Counted from the stretch's first letter, positions 1 to 61,510 are shown. The stretch is DNA of 64,000 bases from Littorina saxatilis (GCF_037325665.1 NC_090254.1:20706355-20770354); one strand, 5' to 3'. The notes: generated by a model not told the origin, from the sequence alone. Translations and numbers: made by a program.

Positions 1-106
1 TACATCTCCACAGCAAGCAGTTATACATCTCCACAGCAATCAGTTATACATCTCCACAGCAAGCAGTTATACATCTCCACAGCAATCAGTTATACATCTC
101 CACAGC
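1..106. repeat. 23-bp minisatellite
   Basis: About 4.6 head-to-tail copies of a 23-bp unit beginning TACATCTCCACAGCAA. Copies alternate between an AAGCAG and an AATCAG variant, so the effective higher-order unit is 46 bp. The array is cut by the window edge, so its true length is unknown. A related TATCTCCACAG..GCAAGCAG string occurs near 9229. Confidence 0.9.
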
Positions 107-194
107 AGGATGTTGATTGCTGGTAGGTGTCCAAGCGGAGGGATGGTTTCATCCCACGTACGTGGAAGCCTCAGCAGATCAGAGATAGAGAGAA

Positions 195-472
195 ATTCAA
201 GTTTTACGCCCTCACGGCAAAGCCATTAGGGGCGTGTTCCCGGGTTTTAACTAATGAGATACACAAGTGTATGCGTGTTTAGGTGGTATCAGCCATCTGC
301 ACTTATGGCAGAATGGCCGAGGTCTTTTACGTGCCACTGTGGGGAAATGAATACCGTCTCTGGGTCTGCACATAAAGTTGACCTGTGTCCGTCCCGGCCC
401 GGATTCGAACCAGCGACCTTTCGATCACAAGTCCAGTGCTCTACCACCTCAGCTACCCGGGCCCCCGAGATG
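195..472 (-). mobile_element. tRNA-headed SINE (minus strand)
   Basis: Read on the minus strand, it begins with a tRNA-like head at about 396-466: GCCCGGGTAGCTGAGGTGG (A box) followed by GGTTCGAATCC (B box). A tRNA-unrelated body follows. The anticodon-arm pairing is poor, so this is a retroposon and not a functional tRNA gene. An imperfect 14-bp target duplication, AGAGATAG(A/T)GAGAA, flanks it at 181-194 and 473-486. Confidence 0.75.
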
Positions 473-672
473 AGAGATAGTGAGAAGAAGTGCTTTCATA
501 GGAAGCTAGGGTTGCGCCTTTAAGCGACACAGTTAATGGCTGCTTCGCGGGGAATACATACAGACAAAAATCTATATTAATGCCAGACTGCATGTCGTCC
601 GGAAGTTGCGCACGCAAAACAGACACAGGGAGAAGGAAAGCGAGAGCATATACCTGTGAAGCAGCAGATCGT

Positions 673-852
673 AAGTTTTGGTATACGAAACAATATACTC
701 TTCAAATTCGTATAATTTTAAAAGAAAAGATAACGAAACAAAAAGCATCAAAATCAGTGGCAGAACTTAAGTTTTGGTATACAAAACAATAGTGTCTTAA
801 AATTCGTGTACTTTAAAGGAAAGACAGCGACTGAGACGAAAAAGCATAAAAC
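673..852 (+). repeat. 96-bp tandem duplication ending at gene 1 start codon
   Basis: Two diverged copies (673-768 and 769-852) of an AT-rich segment beginning AAGTTTTGGTATAC lie head to tail. The second copy ends directly at the ATG of gene 1, so this is probably the 5' UTR or core promoter. There is no convincing TATA box. The context before the ATG (AAAAC) is a plausible Kozak-like leader. Confidence 0.75.
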
Positions 853-36439
<35,587 letters not shown>

Positions 36440-36488
36440 ACAACGTGGAATGAAAGCCAAGATATAACCAACTGTTTTGTAGACAAGG

Positions 36489-36494
36489 AATAAA
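36489..36494 (+). promoter_or_regulatory. Polyadenylation signal AATAAA, gene 1
   Basis: Canonical AATAAA 50 nt after the stop codon of gene 1. It predicts a very short 3' UTR. Confidence 0.75.
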
Positions 36495-36562
36495 CTTGTG
36501 CTTGAGATTATAAAAAGAATTCGCCGCCACTCTTCATTCAAAACAATAAGAGATATCAACCG

Positions 36563-36905
36563 ACATATCTATATAGATATATCGATATACGGCTTGTGTG
36601 TGTCTGTCTGTCTGTCACTTCGCGATGCACGGCCAAAGTTCTCGATGGATCTGCTTCAAATTTGGTGGGCATATTCAGGTAGACCCCGGAAACAATCTGG
36701 TCGATGAAAATTTTCAACACGTTCTCTAAGCGCGGCGCGGTGAACCGATTTTGGTTTTTCTGTAGATCCATTCCCAGTAACTCTTCCTTATCTTCTCCAG
36801 TGTTTTGCGCATGTATCTCCCTTCCCTCGTGTGGCGTCAATCCCGTACGGTATTTGCAAGAATCTCGCGATTCACCCGGCGAAGCGGGTATTCCTCCAGT
36901 ACACT
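36563..36905 (-). mobile_element. Repeat family B (CCCGGCTTCGCCGGG type), full copy
   Basis: The minus strand runs from GGAGGAATACCCGC through CGAGATTCTTGCAAATACCG, ACTGGAGAAGATAAGGAAGA and CATCGAGAACTTTGGCCG to a (TATA)n end. The same blocks occur at 45052-46020. It carries a short GC-rich hairpin near one end and has no open frame. I recall similar repeats from periwinkle genomes. Class unknown. Confidence 0.7.
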
Positions 36906-36951
36906 ATAAACCTTTGGTAAGGTCAAACTTATAGATAAAACAAACCGTTTT

Positions 36952-37031
36952 TACATTTAGTCAAGTTTTGACTAAATGTTTTAACATAGAGGGGGGAATC
37001 GAGACGAGGGTCGTGGTGGTGCATGTGTGTG

Positions 37032-37070
<39 letters not shown>

Positions 37071-37812
37071 GCGTGTGTGTTTGTGTAGAGCGATTCAGAC
37101 TAAACTACTGGACCGATCTTTATGATATTTGACATGAGAGTTCCTGGGAATTATATCCCCGAACATTATTTTCTTTTTTTCGATAAATGTCTTTGATGAC
37201 GTCATATCCGGCTTTTTGTAAAAGTTGAGGCGGCACTGTCACACCCTCATTTTTCAATCAAATTGATTGAAATTTTGGCCAAGCAAATTTCGACGAAGGC
37301 CGGACTTCGGTATTGCATTTCAGCTTGGTGGCTTAAAAATTAATTAATGATTTTGGTCATTAAATATCTGAAAATTGTAAAAAAAAAAAAAAATTGTATA
37401 AACCGATCCAAATTTACGTTCATCTTATTCTTCATTATTTTCTGATTCCAAAAACATATAAATATGTTTTATTTAGATTAAAAAAAAGCTCTGAAAATTA
37501 AAAATATAAAAATTATGATCAAAATTAAATTTTCGAAATCAATTTAAAAACACTTTCATCTTAGTTCTTATCGGTTCCTGATTCCAAAAACATATAGATA
37601 TGATATGTTTGGATTAAAAACACGCTCAGAAAGTTAAAACGAAGAGAGGTACAGTAAAGCGTGCTATGAAGCACAGTGCAACCGCTACCGCGCCAAACAG
37701 GCTCGTCACTTTCACTGCTTTTTGCACTAGCGGCGGACTACGTTCAGTTTCATTCTGTGAGTTCCACAGTTTGACTAAATGTAGTAATTTCGCCTTACGC
37801 GACTTGTTTCTT
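36952..37812 (+). mobile_element. Repeat family C, reference full-length copy
   Basis: About 860 bp. It opens with the perfect hairpin ACATTTAGTCAA gtt TTGACTAAATGT and closes with TTGACTAAATGTAG and TTCGCCTTACGCGACTTGT. It has an internal (TGTC)n/(TG)n tract near 37027-37085 and conserved blocks GATGACGTCATATCCGGC and AACGAAGAGAGGTACAG. Other copies lie at 42507-43215 and 50128-51972. Non-coding; probably a non-autonomous DNA element, class unresolved. Confidence 0.8.
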
Positions 37813-38089
37813 TAGCTGTAATCACGCGGGGCTTGAGGAAAAATCACGAAATTAAAACTCGTACCTTGAGACTTAAATTCTGCTGAAGTGAACATTAATA
37901 GAATAAAACTATTTATCGGTTTGCTGATTTGCATAGCTGGTGTTTTTGGATGAGTCTGAGAGTGAGTGAAGAATAAGATAAGACGTGTGTATGTGTGTAT
38001 CGACGATACAGTTCCAGGGCAACCGATTCGAAGTTCTTTGCGATGTTGTATTCAAACACGTTTTCAACCATTACCTAACAAGGGACTGC

Positions 38090-38840
38090 TCGAAACATTG
38101 TTGCGAACAAATCTACGGTACTTTGAGGAAAGAGTATTGGCAAAAAGCTTGTCAAGTGCGGCTTGCTTTTTGACTTGTATGCTTCAAAATCTTCCGACCT
38201 TGAAAGTAGACGATAAACACCAGACATCTTCAATATTTTCAAGGGAGGATGCATTTTTCACAGTCTTGCAAGATTCAAACTTACTTCAATCAATCAATCA
38301 ATCAATGAGTCTTATATCGCGCATATTCCGTGGATACAGTTCTAGGCGCTCTGCAGTGATGCCGTGTGAGATGAAATTTTATACGGCCAGTAGATTGCAG
38401 CCATTTCGGCGCATATTTACCTTTCACGGCCTATTATTCCAAGTCACACGGGTATAGGTAGACAATTATTAACTGTGCCTAAGCAATTTTGCCAGGAAAG
38501 ACCCTTTTGTCAATCGTGGGATCTTTAACGTGCACACCCAATGTAGTGTACACGGGGGGAGGTTCGGACACCGAAGAGAGTCTGCACACAAAGTTGACTC
38601 TGTGAAATAAATTTCCGCCGAACCTGGGATCGAACTCACGCTGACAGCGGCCAACTGAATACAAATCCAGCGCGCTACCAACTGAGCTATATCCCCGTGC
38701 ACTTCTGCACGCTTCCTTTTTTTGTCATATTTAGCTAATTCTCAGCAATAATATGGATACTTTTCTCAACACGTCTGATCAGTCAAAACGAACGCAGAAC
38801 ACAGTGCTGGAAAATCACACTGATTGAAATACTAAAAGGT
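38090..38840. repeat. Repeat family D, interrupted by a SINE
   Basis: The sequence from GAACAAATCTACGGTACTT to GCAGAACACAGTGCTGG, excluding the SINE at 38288-38700, matches 62950-63240 in intron 1 of gene 3. The match continues across the SINE insertion point. Non-coding. Confidence 0.75.
38288..38700 (-). mobile_element. Full-length tRNA-headed SINE
   Basis: 413 bp on the minus strand. The tRNA-like head GGGGATATAGCTCAGTTGG / GAGTTCGATCCCAGG (about 38628-38696) is followed by a body with GGTGTGCACGTTAAAGATCC and a 3' tail of ATTG repeats. A 5-bp ACTTC duplication flanks it (38283-38287 and 38701-38705). The matching empty site is at 63127-63131 in repeat D. This is the best-preserved SINE of the window. 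Confidence 0.92.
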
Positions 38841-39339
38841 CTGGGATGACGAACGCTTAACTGACGTCATATTCAACCTCGCGGGTCTCACCTATCTCAA
38901 GAAATAAGCGTCGTACGAAGACACTGCCCTTGCAGTTTCAGATACTTCACTAGTTCAGTTACCTCACTTCCGATACTATGACATCTCCTACGTACTAGCT
39001 GAGACTATACTACCCCATATCCCACACATTAGGCTTTGACCTCAAATCAAAATATTACATCATAACTAGATATAATAGATCACTAACGTATGTTCCTGAG
39101 TCAACAGGAAATACTTTTAGTAGACAAATCTGCTTTGTGACCTTGAAACTTGTGTCTTTTTTGAATATCATCAAAATTTAACAGTGAATGAATTTAGAAG
39201 GCTCTATCTTGAGAAAAAAAAACATCCGAGAAAATGTTAACGCTATTTTTTACAATAAAAAAACAAGAAAGGTATGTTGCTGGAACGTTTTATTACCTTG
39301 CTTGTGCCTTCCCTGCAAGCGGCTGAACATTTTGTCAGA

Positions 39340-39455
39340 TAAGTTTTGTCTAATTACTGTTTGTCTGTGCACTTAAAAGACCGTTGGGTCGATATATCTG
39401 TGAATATATTTTGTTTTGCTGATAATTAAACGTTCCAACTAGTAAGCTACCTTTC
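39340..39455. repeat. Dispersed repeat E, copy 1
   Basis: Shares TTAAAAGACC(G/A)(T/C)TGGGTCGA, TTTTGTTT(T/C)G and AATTAAACGTTC-like strings with 50010-50120. It resembles a transposon or retroposon 3' end. Family unknown. Confidence 0.55.
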
Positions 39456-39884
39456 TTGGGTTTTTCATTCTGAAGTTTGAAACGTTGGCAATCTATGTTT
39501 TTGGATATGTGGTAACTTTTACATTCAGTCAAGCATTTGTTTTGTCTACGGAAGGCCGGCCTAAACTAGCGTGTGTATCTCGTATGTAGACAATCTTCTG
39601 TATGTGATGCCGTTTGCAATATATCATCAATGTTGAAAAATGTTTAAAGAGAAGAAAAAATGAACAGCGGACGAAATGAAGGCGATGTGTGCATTTTTTC
39701 CGCAGATATGTGCATTTTGTTCGGCCGATGGAGGAACAATTTCGAGATTGATTCCGCTCGTGTTTAGCTTCAGAAGCGTGGTCTCTCACGCTTAAAATCA
39801 CAAAAGCGTCAGACATCAATATAAAACTCATTAATTTTGCTAATGCTAGCAAACTGGATCTATACCTGTTCACTAACTCACGGA

Positions 39885-40489
39885 TGGGGAACTGTTCCAT
39901 ACTACTGTATTTTGGTTGGGATCAGCATGTCCCAGTTGTAGATATTCGCTATTTTTTAGTTGCTCTGGATCGCATGCGATGGTCGGTTGGTCGGTCTGAC
40001 ATGTCTGTCAGTACCTGGCGCATCACTTTACAGGATGGTTGGACTACCCTAACATGTTAAAGGAATGCGGTTCGGGGGTCTAGATTAGTACGTATTAACG
40101 AGCGCGCATTATGTGAAGAAAATGCATGTTTTCACACGTGTTAGTGTTGTTGTGTATACCATACAAAGCGTCATAGGGTATGAGCAGTGCTGAAAATATG
40201 TTTTAATTGTGCCAAAAGTAATCAGTAATTTCTAGATTAGCTGATTATTTGATCAATTGCTTGAGACGATGTTCCTGCTGTGAGCAAATCTTGCATCGAG
40301 GAGTCCAAAATCGTTCCAGTTGTGAACAGTGACGTTTCAGTTGTGCACAAAGCCGTAAAACAGAGAAAATACGGGTTTTCGTGTCAACCCGACCGACCAT
40401 CGCGTGCAATCCAGAGTAACCGAACATTAGCGACTATCCACAAACGAAACACGCTTATCCCAACCAAACTAGTATGGAACAGTTCCCCA
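39885..40489. mobile_element. Terminal-inverted-repeat element, ~605 bp
   Basis: Termini TGGGGAACTGTTCCATACTA and its complement, extending about 45 bp inward with small indels (GTTTGGTTGGGATAAGC). No target duplication is evident and no transposase frame. Non-autonomous DNA element or MITE. Confidence 0.7.
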
Positions 40490-40555
40490 CCTGTGTAACT
40501 TGTAAGCGGTCTTTTAGCTGCACGCGTTTAATACGTAACTGAATTACTCTCTCAT

Positions 40556-40872
40556 TTCAGTTGCATCACAAATGAGGTTTGCCGCTCATGCGTGGTATTG
40601 CCCGAAAGGTCGCAAAACGCGGTATTCAGTGCTGCCCTGGTAAATTTGCCTTGTCAACAGCGCATTTCGATCGGTACCAGAGCCATACGTGAATATCGCT
40701 CAGGTACCGTTGTCACACCATCAGCTATTCTTGTGTGAATGCGCTCTGTTAACCACTTGGGCATGCTGCTGTTCAGAGATTAATTGCATAATTTATAAAT
40801 AGACTCTTTCGCAAGCTACACCCTAAGTGTAGCTGTCGTACCCATGACTGAGAGGCAAGTTTAAACGCCGGC
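40556..40872. repeat. Upstream block shared with gene 3 (block 1)
   Basis: Matches 59285-59580: AAATGAGGTTTGCCGCT, CATTTCGATCGGTACCAG, ACTCTTTCGCAAGC and GTCGTACCCA occur in the same order. It lies about 4 kb upstream of gene 2, and its partner lies about 3 kb upstream of gene 3. Confidence 0.75.
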
Positions 40873-41556
40873 TTTCAGGAACGGTTGATGGAGGTAAAAT
40901 ATTTGAATCTTTCAATCTGTTTTATTCGACATTTGTTTTAGCTGTAATTTTGTCACCAGTAGACGTACGTGTTGGCAATTTGCAGTACTATTCAGAAGAC
41001 AAATACAAGAAAATTAAATACGTTTCAGATAAGTGTTGGCCAAACAGTAGATTGGTGTGTTGGGTCATCATTAAATTGAGCTATCGAATTGGAAAACATT
41101 TTGCAAGTGATGTGAAAATAGAAACGACATAACCGTCCAATGGCCATTGCCTACAGAGAGAGAAAAACATTAAGTGTTTACATGTACCCCAGCAACCTAG
41201 CAATGGACTTTGTTTTTGAGTCCACATCAATTTTCTGCCTCAGAGTTCCTCGCATGAATTAAAACAGAAGTTCATTTAAATAAAAGTGATTAACGACCAT
41301 TTCCTGCGGTCGACACGCGGCGATAAAATGAGTTAATAGAATGAGTAATTCTGGAAAATCGTTCACTAGAAGTACTCGATCATTATGCAACCTTTTATTT
41401 TATTCGATTTTCCGAACACCTCTCTAAAGCTTTGGAATGAAGAAAAAGTAATACATTTATACAAGAAATCAGAAAAGAAAGAACAAGTTTACAGACTAAA
41501 AAAAACAATGTTTTAAAAGCTTTGCTTGCTAGGAGATTCTAACCTGTGACCCGACG

Positions 41557-41604
41557 TGACGAATTGGCGGCCAAGCGCTCTACCAACTGAGCTAACCGGG
41601 CTCA
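41557..41604 (-). repeat. tRNA-like fragment
   Basis: The minus strand reads GAGCCCGGTTAGCTCAGTTGG then TAGAGCGCTTGGCCGCC, a 5' tRNA half with A box. The T arm is degraded (GGTTAGAATCTCC). Best read as the head of a truncated SINE, not a working tRNA. Confidence 0.5.
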
Positions 41605-42506
41605 CTGAGTAAAAAGATAAATTTTGACTTCGAGTGAGTTCTGGAGCATGGGGATCAGTTATCGACTCGTCGGTTTTCGAGCCGCTCCGTTCGTGTTTGT
41701 GCGTTCTGTTGATCTCACTGTTTGAGGTAAGTTAACTTGATAACTGCCCCTTTTCCCCTTTTGGAAGATATAATCAAGTATCATTAACTTTAAGTGTGAC
41801 CGACACTCCAGCATAGATCAATAGCAGAAGGACGCTGACGTCATTTCAGAAAAGGATTTCTCTACCCAGAATTCCAAACGGGTTTGGAGATTTTGAAGAT
41901 TTCTTTTTGTTCGATGACGCCCTTAGTATGTTAGGTTAATTATATCAAGTGAAGCCAGCTGTAAAAAAACGGGCGTTGACAGACACAATGTAGGGGGATA
42001 CTAACTTGTAATATCATATACCTGTGATTACAATTGTAGCTGTCGGTAATGTGCTCCAAGAATAAATGGCTTCCAAACTTAACCACACGTCAGGGATTTC
42101 AAACTGGCTTTCCCTTGCACGAAAATAAAAATGTTTCGTTCAAATGAGGTTTGTGCGAACGAGAATCGAACTATTCCGAATAGCTTTTCATACTCTGCTC
42201 AATTTAAAATGCGAAAGAAAAAGCGACCTTTCAATATAAAATTAGAAAACATGTCGCAAAAAAAAGTGTTTGAAGTAATTTTATTGGAGCGTTTGTTAAC
42301 TTTTCAGCAACATTAACGAGTACATGGTTACTTTCAGTGTTTCTGTACATCCTTTCTAGAAAATACTTAAATACACATGTCTCTTTTAAACAATACGAAG
42401 GTTATACACTAATTTTTAAAACAATTAAGAAACAAATGACGACAGTGATTTTAGGAAGGAAAAAATGACGTGAAAGACCATATTCGTCACGCGTGTGTTT
42501 TTTTAA

Positions 42507-42590
42507 ATCTAGTCAAGTTTTGACTACATGTTTTCACATACTAGACTGGGGATCGAGACGAGGGTGGATTGTGGTGGTGGTGGTGGTGGT

Positions 42591-42657
<67 letters not shown>

Positions 42658-43215
42658 ACTGTTGGACCGATCTTCTTGAAACTTTACATGCGAATTCTTC
42701 CAGATGAAAACCCAAAACTTCTGTTTTCATTTTTTGGAAAAATATCTTTGATGACGTCATATCCAGCTTGTTGTGAAAGTTGAGGCGGAACTGTCACGCC
42801 CTCGTCTTTCAATAAAAATTGGTTGAGATTCAGTCCGGACTTTAAGATTGCATTACAGCTTGGAGGCTTACAAATTATTCAATAAAGTTGTCATTAACAT
42901 CGAATTTTTACCAACATATTTAAAACGGACTGCATTATTTCCTTATCTTCTCCTGAATCCAAATATACATAGATAATAAGTCATGTTTACTCTGAAAATG
43001 TGTTCAGAATTAAAGCAAATGTGTGCATATTAGGTACTACGTTTGCATGCATGCTCCGCCAAAACGAGCGCAATTATTAACCCGTCTCGGTCGTTGGGTT
43101 AGGGCTAGCCAAGCCTTACTACATGTAGTCTGGGTAATGACTGGTTGTCAGTGTGGTTTCAGTTTCAGGCCGAAAGACTGACTAAATGTTTTGATATCGC
43201 TTCACGCAACTTGTT
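42507..43215 (+). mobile_element. Repeat family C, diverged copy
   Basis: Starts TCTAGTCAAGTTTTGACTAC, contains GATGACGTCATATCCAGC and an internal (TG)n at 42593-42654, and ends GACTAAATG..TTCACGCAACTTG. Shorter and more diverged than 36952-37812, so probably older. Confidence 0.75.
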
Positions 43216-43319
43216 TCTTTTTGACAGTTATTACTGCTGAAAAAAATGGGTGCATATTACGTGCTACGTTTGCATGCTCCTCCAAAACAAGCGCAATTAT
43301 TCATTATTGTGTATTTCTC

Positions 43320-43700
43320 ATTGCAGGGTGGCAGGGTGGGAAGTAAACGTAAACGGCACCAAATTACTGAAACACACTGCGGCGTGATGACGTTGTATTG
43401 ACCAAGCGAATGTCCACTTTGCTCTCTTGAGAACATTTTGATGGACATTTGGGCTCACACTAATATGTCTCTGTTAGCCCTTCCTTTGTCGAACGTTGGA
43501 TTTAAATTGCATGTCTGTTGAGTTTCGCTGCACATCGGTTCACGCTGGAACACATAAATAATGGGTTAATTGCTGTGGGCGCAAGGAGACATTCTGCACG
43601 TGCATTTGCGGATACATCGTAATTAAACTTAACACTGGGGATAAACTAGGGAATTCATCCTTAATCGCCTGACAGAAGAATAAAATCAACACGATTCTCG
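43320..43700. repeat. Upstream block shared with gene 3 (block 2)
   Basis: Collinear with 61087-61510: ...GGCACC/GGCAGC..., GGCGTGATGACG / GGCGTGATTATG, CCACTTTGCTCTC / CAGTTTGCTCTC and GCACGTGCATTT in both. It lies 0.9-1.3 kb upstream of the gene 2 start and may include duplicated promoter-proximal DNA. Confidence 0.7.
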
Positions 43701-44139
43701 GCTTTTATCACTTTCGGCGTTTTAAATTGTGTTGACTTTTCTCAGGTAGAAATATGAGTTGCAGCTAACATGCTTACTTAGTTTGGATATACCTTTCGAA
43801 CGAGTCTGTCGGATAGCTGTTCCTTCTGCAAAACCTTCATCAACCTCCGATTCTGTGCATTGTAGCATGTACGCAGATTCTGAAGGGAGAAACATATTAG
43901 ACGACAACAGAGAACGCATCTGTTTGGTTTACATTTGTTAATTTTGGTATTTATTGTTATCATCATTACTATTACTTTTTATTGAACTGTGAAGTTGTGT
44001 CTCCAGAACATAAACAGCTCAGCAACCGTTGTTCTTTAGGTTGTCCACTGAAGTCATCAAAGCGTTACATTTTTCAGATCATCCACATTGAAGATTAGGC
44101 TAGCAATTAAATCAATCCCCAAAATGACTCACACAGGGG

Positions 44140-44320
44140 ATGTGTTTATTTTTATTCTACATTCGTGAGTGAGCTAGACCACTCATGAGATAACAATATT
44201 GTTCAAACCACCTGTGTGTATATCAAGTAAATGAGGTCCTGTCAAACTAGTTTGGCAGGGACCTGCTTTTCGACTGCTTATGATGCCAGAGTCACCGAGA
44301 CACACGTCATTATGGGTGTA
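44140..44320. repeat. Dispersed repeat F, copy 1 (inverted relative to 49010-49170)
   Basis: The sequence around GTAAATGAGGTC, CAGGGACCTG and CTGCTTATGATGCCA recurs as its reverse complement at 49010-49170. The two copies flank exon 1 of gene 2, one upstream and one within intron 1. Confidence 0.75.
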
Positions 44321-44592
44321 TTTATTTATCGCTAAGGTTTGAACAGGAAAGTGTGCGTGACTGTCAAGCGTATTAAAGAATAACTAAGCAAGTGACAAAC
44401 GCAACACAATTGGACCTCCATCTTAAAAGGAATACCACAACAACAGTTATAAGCACAAAAAAACGACAATATACCAAAGAATAATGTATAAAATGTAGTC
44501 TCGAGGAGCAGGAAGAGGTGCGCTGGGAAAGACAACATACACAACTGATGAAAGGGCAACAGAACATCGACAAATTATATTAAAACAGAAAA

Positions 44593-58367
<13,775 letters not shown>

Positions 58368-58778
58368 AGCCAGCAAACAAACGGGCAGTAACGAGCGGTT
58401 AGGAATCAATCTACGATAAGAAAGGAGATTTCCTTGGCACCACTGTAGGCTTACCCAACATGATTTCCAAACGCCATGGCCCTCGCGAATTCTCGCTCCC
58501 TTGTCTTTGCACAAGACGATAAAGATGTATAAATATTATTGTCTTTCGGAAAAACGTATAGATAATTAGATAGCCATAGTTTAATTGCGACCATTTCCGA
58601 TTTATTCAAACATTGTAGAAACTTGTAGAGAGAGAGAGAGAGAGAAAGATATTCTAGACGTCTTTATCACGTGCACGATTTAATGATTAAAGCTTATTCG
58701 CCGCAACTGTTTGAAAAGCGTCTGCCTCTTATGCGTATGTGCGTGCAAACGTGTGGGTTTGTGTCTGTAAATTGCTGT

Positions 58779-58946
<168 letters not shown>

Positions 58947-59284
58947 AGATGTTGCAACGGACAAGGTTTTTAACTTTTTAAAGGAGATCAAGATTTTTAA
59001 CAAGATTAGGAAATGTTACATTTATTAACTTTTGGAACCTCCTGTTTACAGTGATAGACCTGAGTGCGTGTGTGTGTGGTGTATTCATTTATACATCAAG
59101 GGTGAGTAGAAAATGCAGGTAATGCTTGGTATACACCTACTTATTAGCATCAAAGATGTTAAAATAGGTTTCTGTCCGGTGTCTGTTACCACAAGCCAAC
59201 AAACAATAGGTAGCCTACTGTGTATGCGTCGTTTCGGCTGCATGAGTCTAACATGTGATTGAGGCATGAATTATTAATTGATGT

Positions 59285-59580
59285 TTGTCAAAAATGAGGT
59301 TTGCCGCTAATCCGTTGCATCGCCTGAAAGACACAGTATTGACCGCCTCGTGCTTGACTTTATCTTGTCCACAGAACATTTCGATCGGTACCAGGACCAT
59401 GCGTGGTTATTCCCCAGGCAGCTTTTGTCCTTCTTCGGCGCTTCTCGTTTGAATGCACTTGGGCATTTCAGTATGCAGAGACTAAATGCGTCACTTTATA
59501 AATGGACTCTTTCGCAAGCCGCACCCTTAATTTTGCCGTCGTACCCACCCGGGGCAAGTTTCAACGATGTCTTTTAGGAA
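59285..59580. repeat. Upstream block shared with gene 2 (block 1)
   Basis: Partner of 40556-40872, roughly 3 kb upstream of gene 3 exon 1. It is followed by a (TG)n tract at 59608-59720. Confidence 0.75.
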
Positions 59581-59603
59581 CCTACTGTTTACAGTGATAG
59601 ACC

Positions 59604-59607
<4 letters not shown>

Positions 59608-59663
<56 letters not shown>

Positions 59664-59720
59664 CACGCTTGCGTGCGTGCGTGCGTGCGTGTGGGTGTGT
59701 GTGTGTGTGTGTGTGTGTGT
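59608..59720 (+). repeat. (TG)n with TGCG interruptions
   Basis: TG run interrupted by GCGTGCACGCTTGCGTGCG, then TG again. Confidence 0.95.
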
Positions 59721-60700
59721 ACCACATGTTTTATATTTGATTAGCACACCAATATTTGCGACAGTCCTAATTAAAGCATTAATTCCCATGTCATTTCATT
59801 TAGACTTTATATGTTATTTGTAATAGTTCACTTGACTATCTCGAACACCTTTCGGATCAATGATTTCTTTACCAGGGATCACGTGACCGCCGGTCTAATA
59901 AGGGTACCCCCAAAATCAACCTGACAAAATTGTGAGGTGCCAATTAAAATGTCGTAATAGGCATATTTTGGCATAAGAAGTTTAAATCAAATGACACGGG
60001 AATTATTTTTTTAATTGGGGTGCGAAATTTGTTGCAATTATGTTTTTGCTACATGCCAAAATGGATTGGTCCATTTCATATTTTTACGCAAGGAAAGTGT
60101 GGATAAGTTGGGAATCCATTTGTTAACTGGTCACTTTACTTTCAATCGGGATTCAGGCAATGGGCTCCGTGGCAGGAAATTCATATGGACTCAAAGAAAA
60201 AGTCCAATTATATTTGGCTAAGAGATATGTAAACACTTGTTCGTTGTTGTTTTGGCCTCTGCAGGGAACGGCTTTTAGACGAATCTGTCATTCACAAATT
60301 TTGCATCACTTGCAAAATGCTTTTTTGTTTTGATAGCTCAATTCCGTTTGGTGCAAATTAACACTCAGCGTGAATGTATTTCATTATAAAGCTGATTTAT
60401 CTTCTGTAAAGGGCTGATAAACGCCAACGCGTCAAAGTGAAGCTAAAACAATGTCATTTTAAAATAAAACTTTCACTCATGGCTTTTACATACGCTTTCC
60501 CGTTCAAAATGCTAAAATAAATTAGATGGTTTTTTCCATGTAAAATTAGAATGACTGTAAAGCAGAAAGAAATTCAAAAGTCTTTATTTTTATACACATC
60601 ACATTTTTGTAACCGGCTTCGGAATTAACTACTTTTGTGTATAGAAAAACAACAACACCATAAAAAATACATTTAAAAAAAGTTAAACCAGGGCTTAGGT
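59721..60700. other. Intergenic DNA, nothing recognised
   Basis: AT-rich and non-coding. A short segment near 60285-60345 is the reverse complement of one near 41078-41125 (GAGCTATC and CATTTTGCAAGTGATG), so a small dispersed repeat is present. Confidence 0.5.
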
Positions 60701-60787
60701 TATAACACATGTTGAAACCGTGTGAACAAAATAACGCGCCAGCGATGCCAGCGATACCAGCGATACCAGGAAGGACTGAATATTGTG

Positions 60788-60837
60788 CGTGTTTGTGTGT
60801 GTGTGTGTGTGTGTGTCTGTGTCTGTGTCTGTGTCTG

Positions 60838-60880
<43 letters not shown>

Positions 60881-60990
60881 GTGTGTGTGTGTGGGGGCGG
60901 GTGGGCGCATGCGTGCGTGTATGTGTGTGTGCGTTCGTGCGTGCGTGCGTGTGTGTGTGTGTCTGTCTGTTTGTCTGTCTGTTTGTCTGT
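60788..60990 (+). repeat. (TG)n/(TCTG)n compound microsatellite
   Basis: TG, TGTCTG, then about ten TCTG units, a GGGGGCGGGTGGGCG patch, then TG and TTTGTCTG units. Confidence 0.95.
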
Positions 60991-61086
60991 CTGCGTATGT
61001 CCGTGTTTACGTACCCATCACAGCTGATAAAATGCAAACCCTATTCCAAAATAGATCGTGGCGATAACAAATCTGTATTTAAAAAG

Positions 61087-61510
61087 CGCGTGTTCCTCAT
61101 CACAGGGTGCGCGTCAACGTGATCGGCAGCAAGACACCGGAAACCATTTGATTCTGTGGCGTGATTATGCGTTGTGGACCGAGCGTTAGTTAGTCCAGTT
61201 TGCTCTCATGAAAATTCTAAAATGGACTTTGAGACACACACTTAGCCTACCTCTTTCTCTGTTTACAATATCTTTCGTCAAATGTTATATATAAATGTCA
61301 TGTCTCTATTACCTTAGCCGTGCATCGTTCCACATTTGAACGCAAAAGGAATGGCTTAACTACTTCGGATGCAAGCAGACCAGGTATTTTTGCACGTGCA
61401 TTTCTGGAAATATTTTGATTAAAACTAACGCCCCGAATTCACTCGAAATGATATCAATATTGAATCGCGCGACTGATGAACAAATTAACACGGTTTTCTG
61501 GATTTTCTTC
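61087..61510. repeat. Upstream block shared with gene 2 (block 2)
   Basis: Partner of 43320-43700. It lies 0.75-1.2 kb upstream of gene 3 exon 1, a similar distance to that in gene 2. Confidence 0.7.

Noticed and set aside
1-106. CRISPR-like array
   Set aside because: Repeat units follow each other without spacers, and the genome is eukaryotic. It is a plain minisatellite.
396-466. Functional tRNA gene
   Set aside because: A and B boxes are present, but the anticodon stem does not pair and a SINE body with target duplication follows. The same reasoning applies to 16960-17034, 38628-38696 and 41557-41604.
37966-38457. 163-codon frame
   Set aside because: Crosses the boundary between repeat D and the SINE at 38288, so it cannot be an ancient gene.
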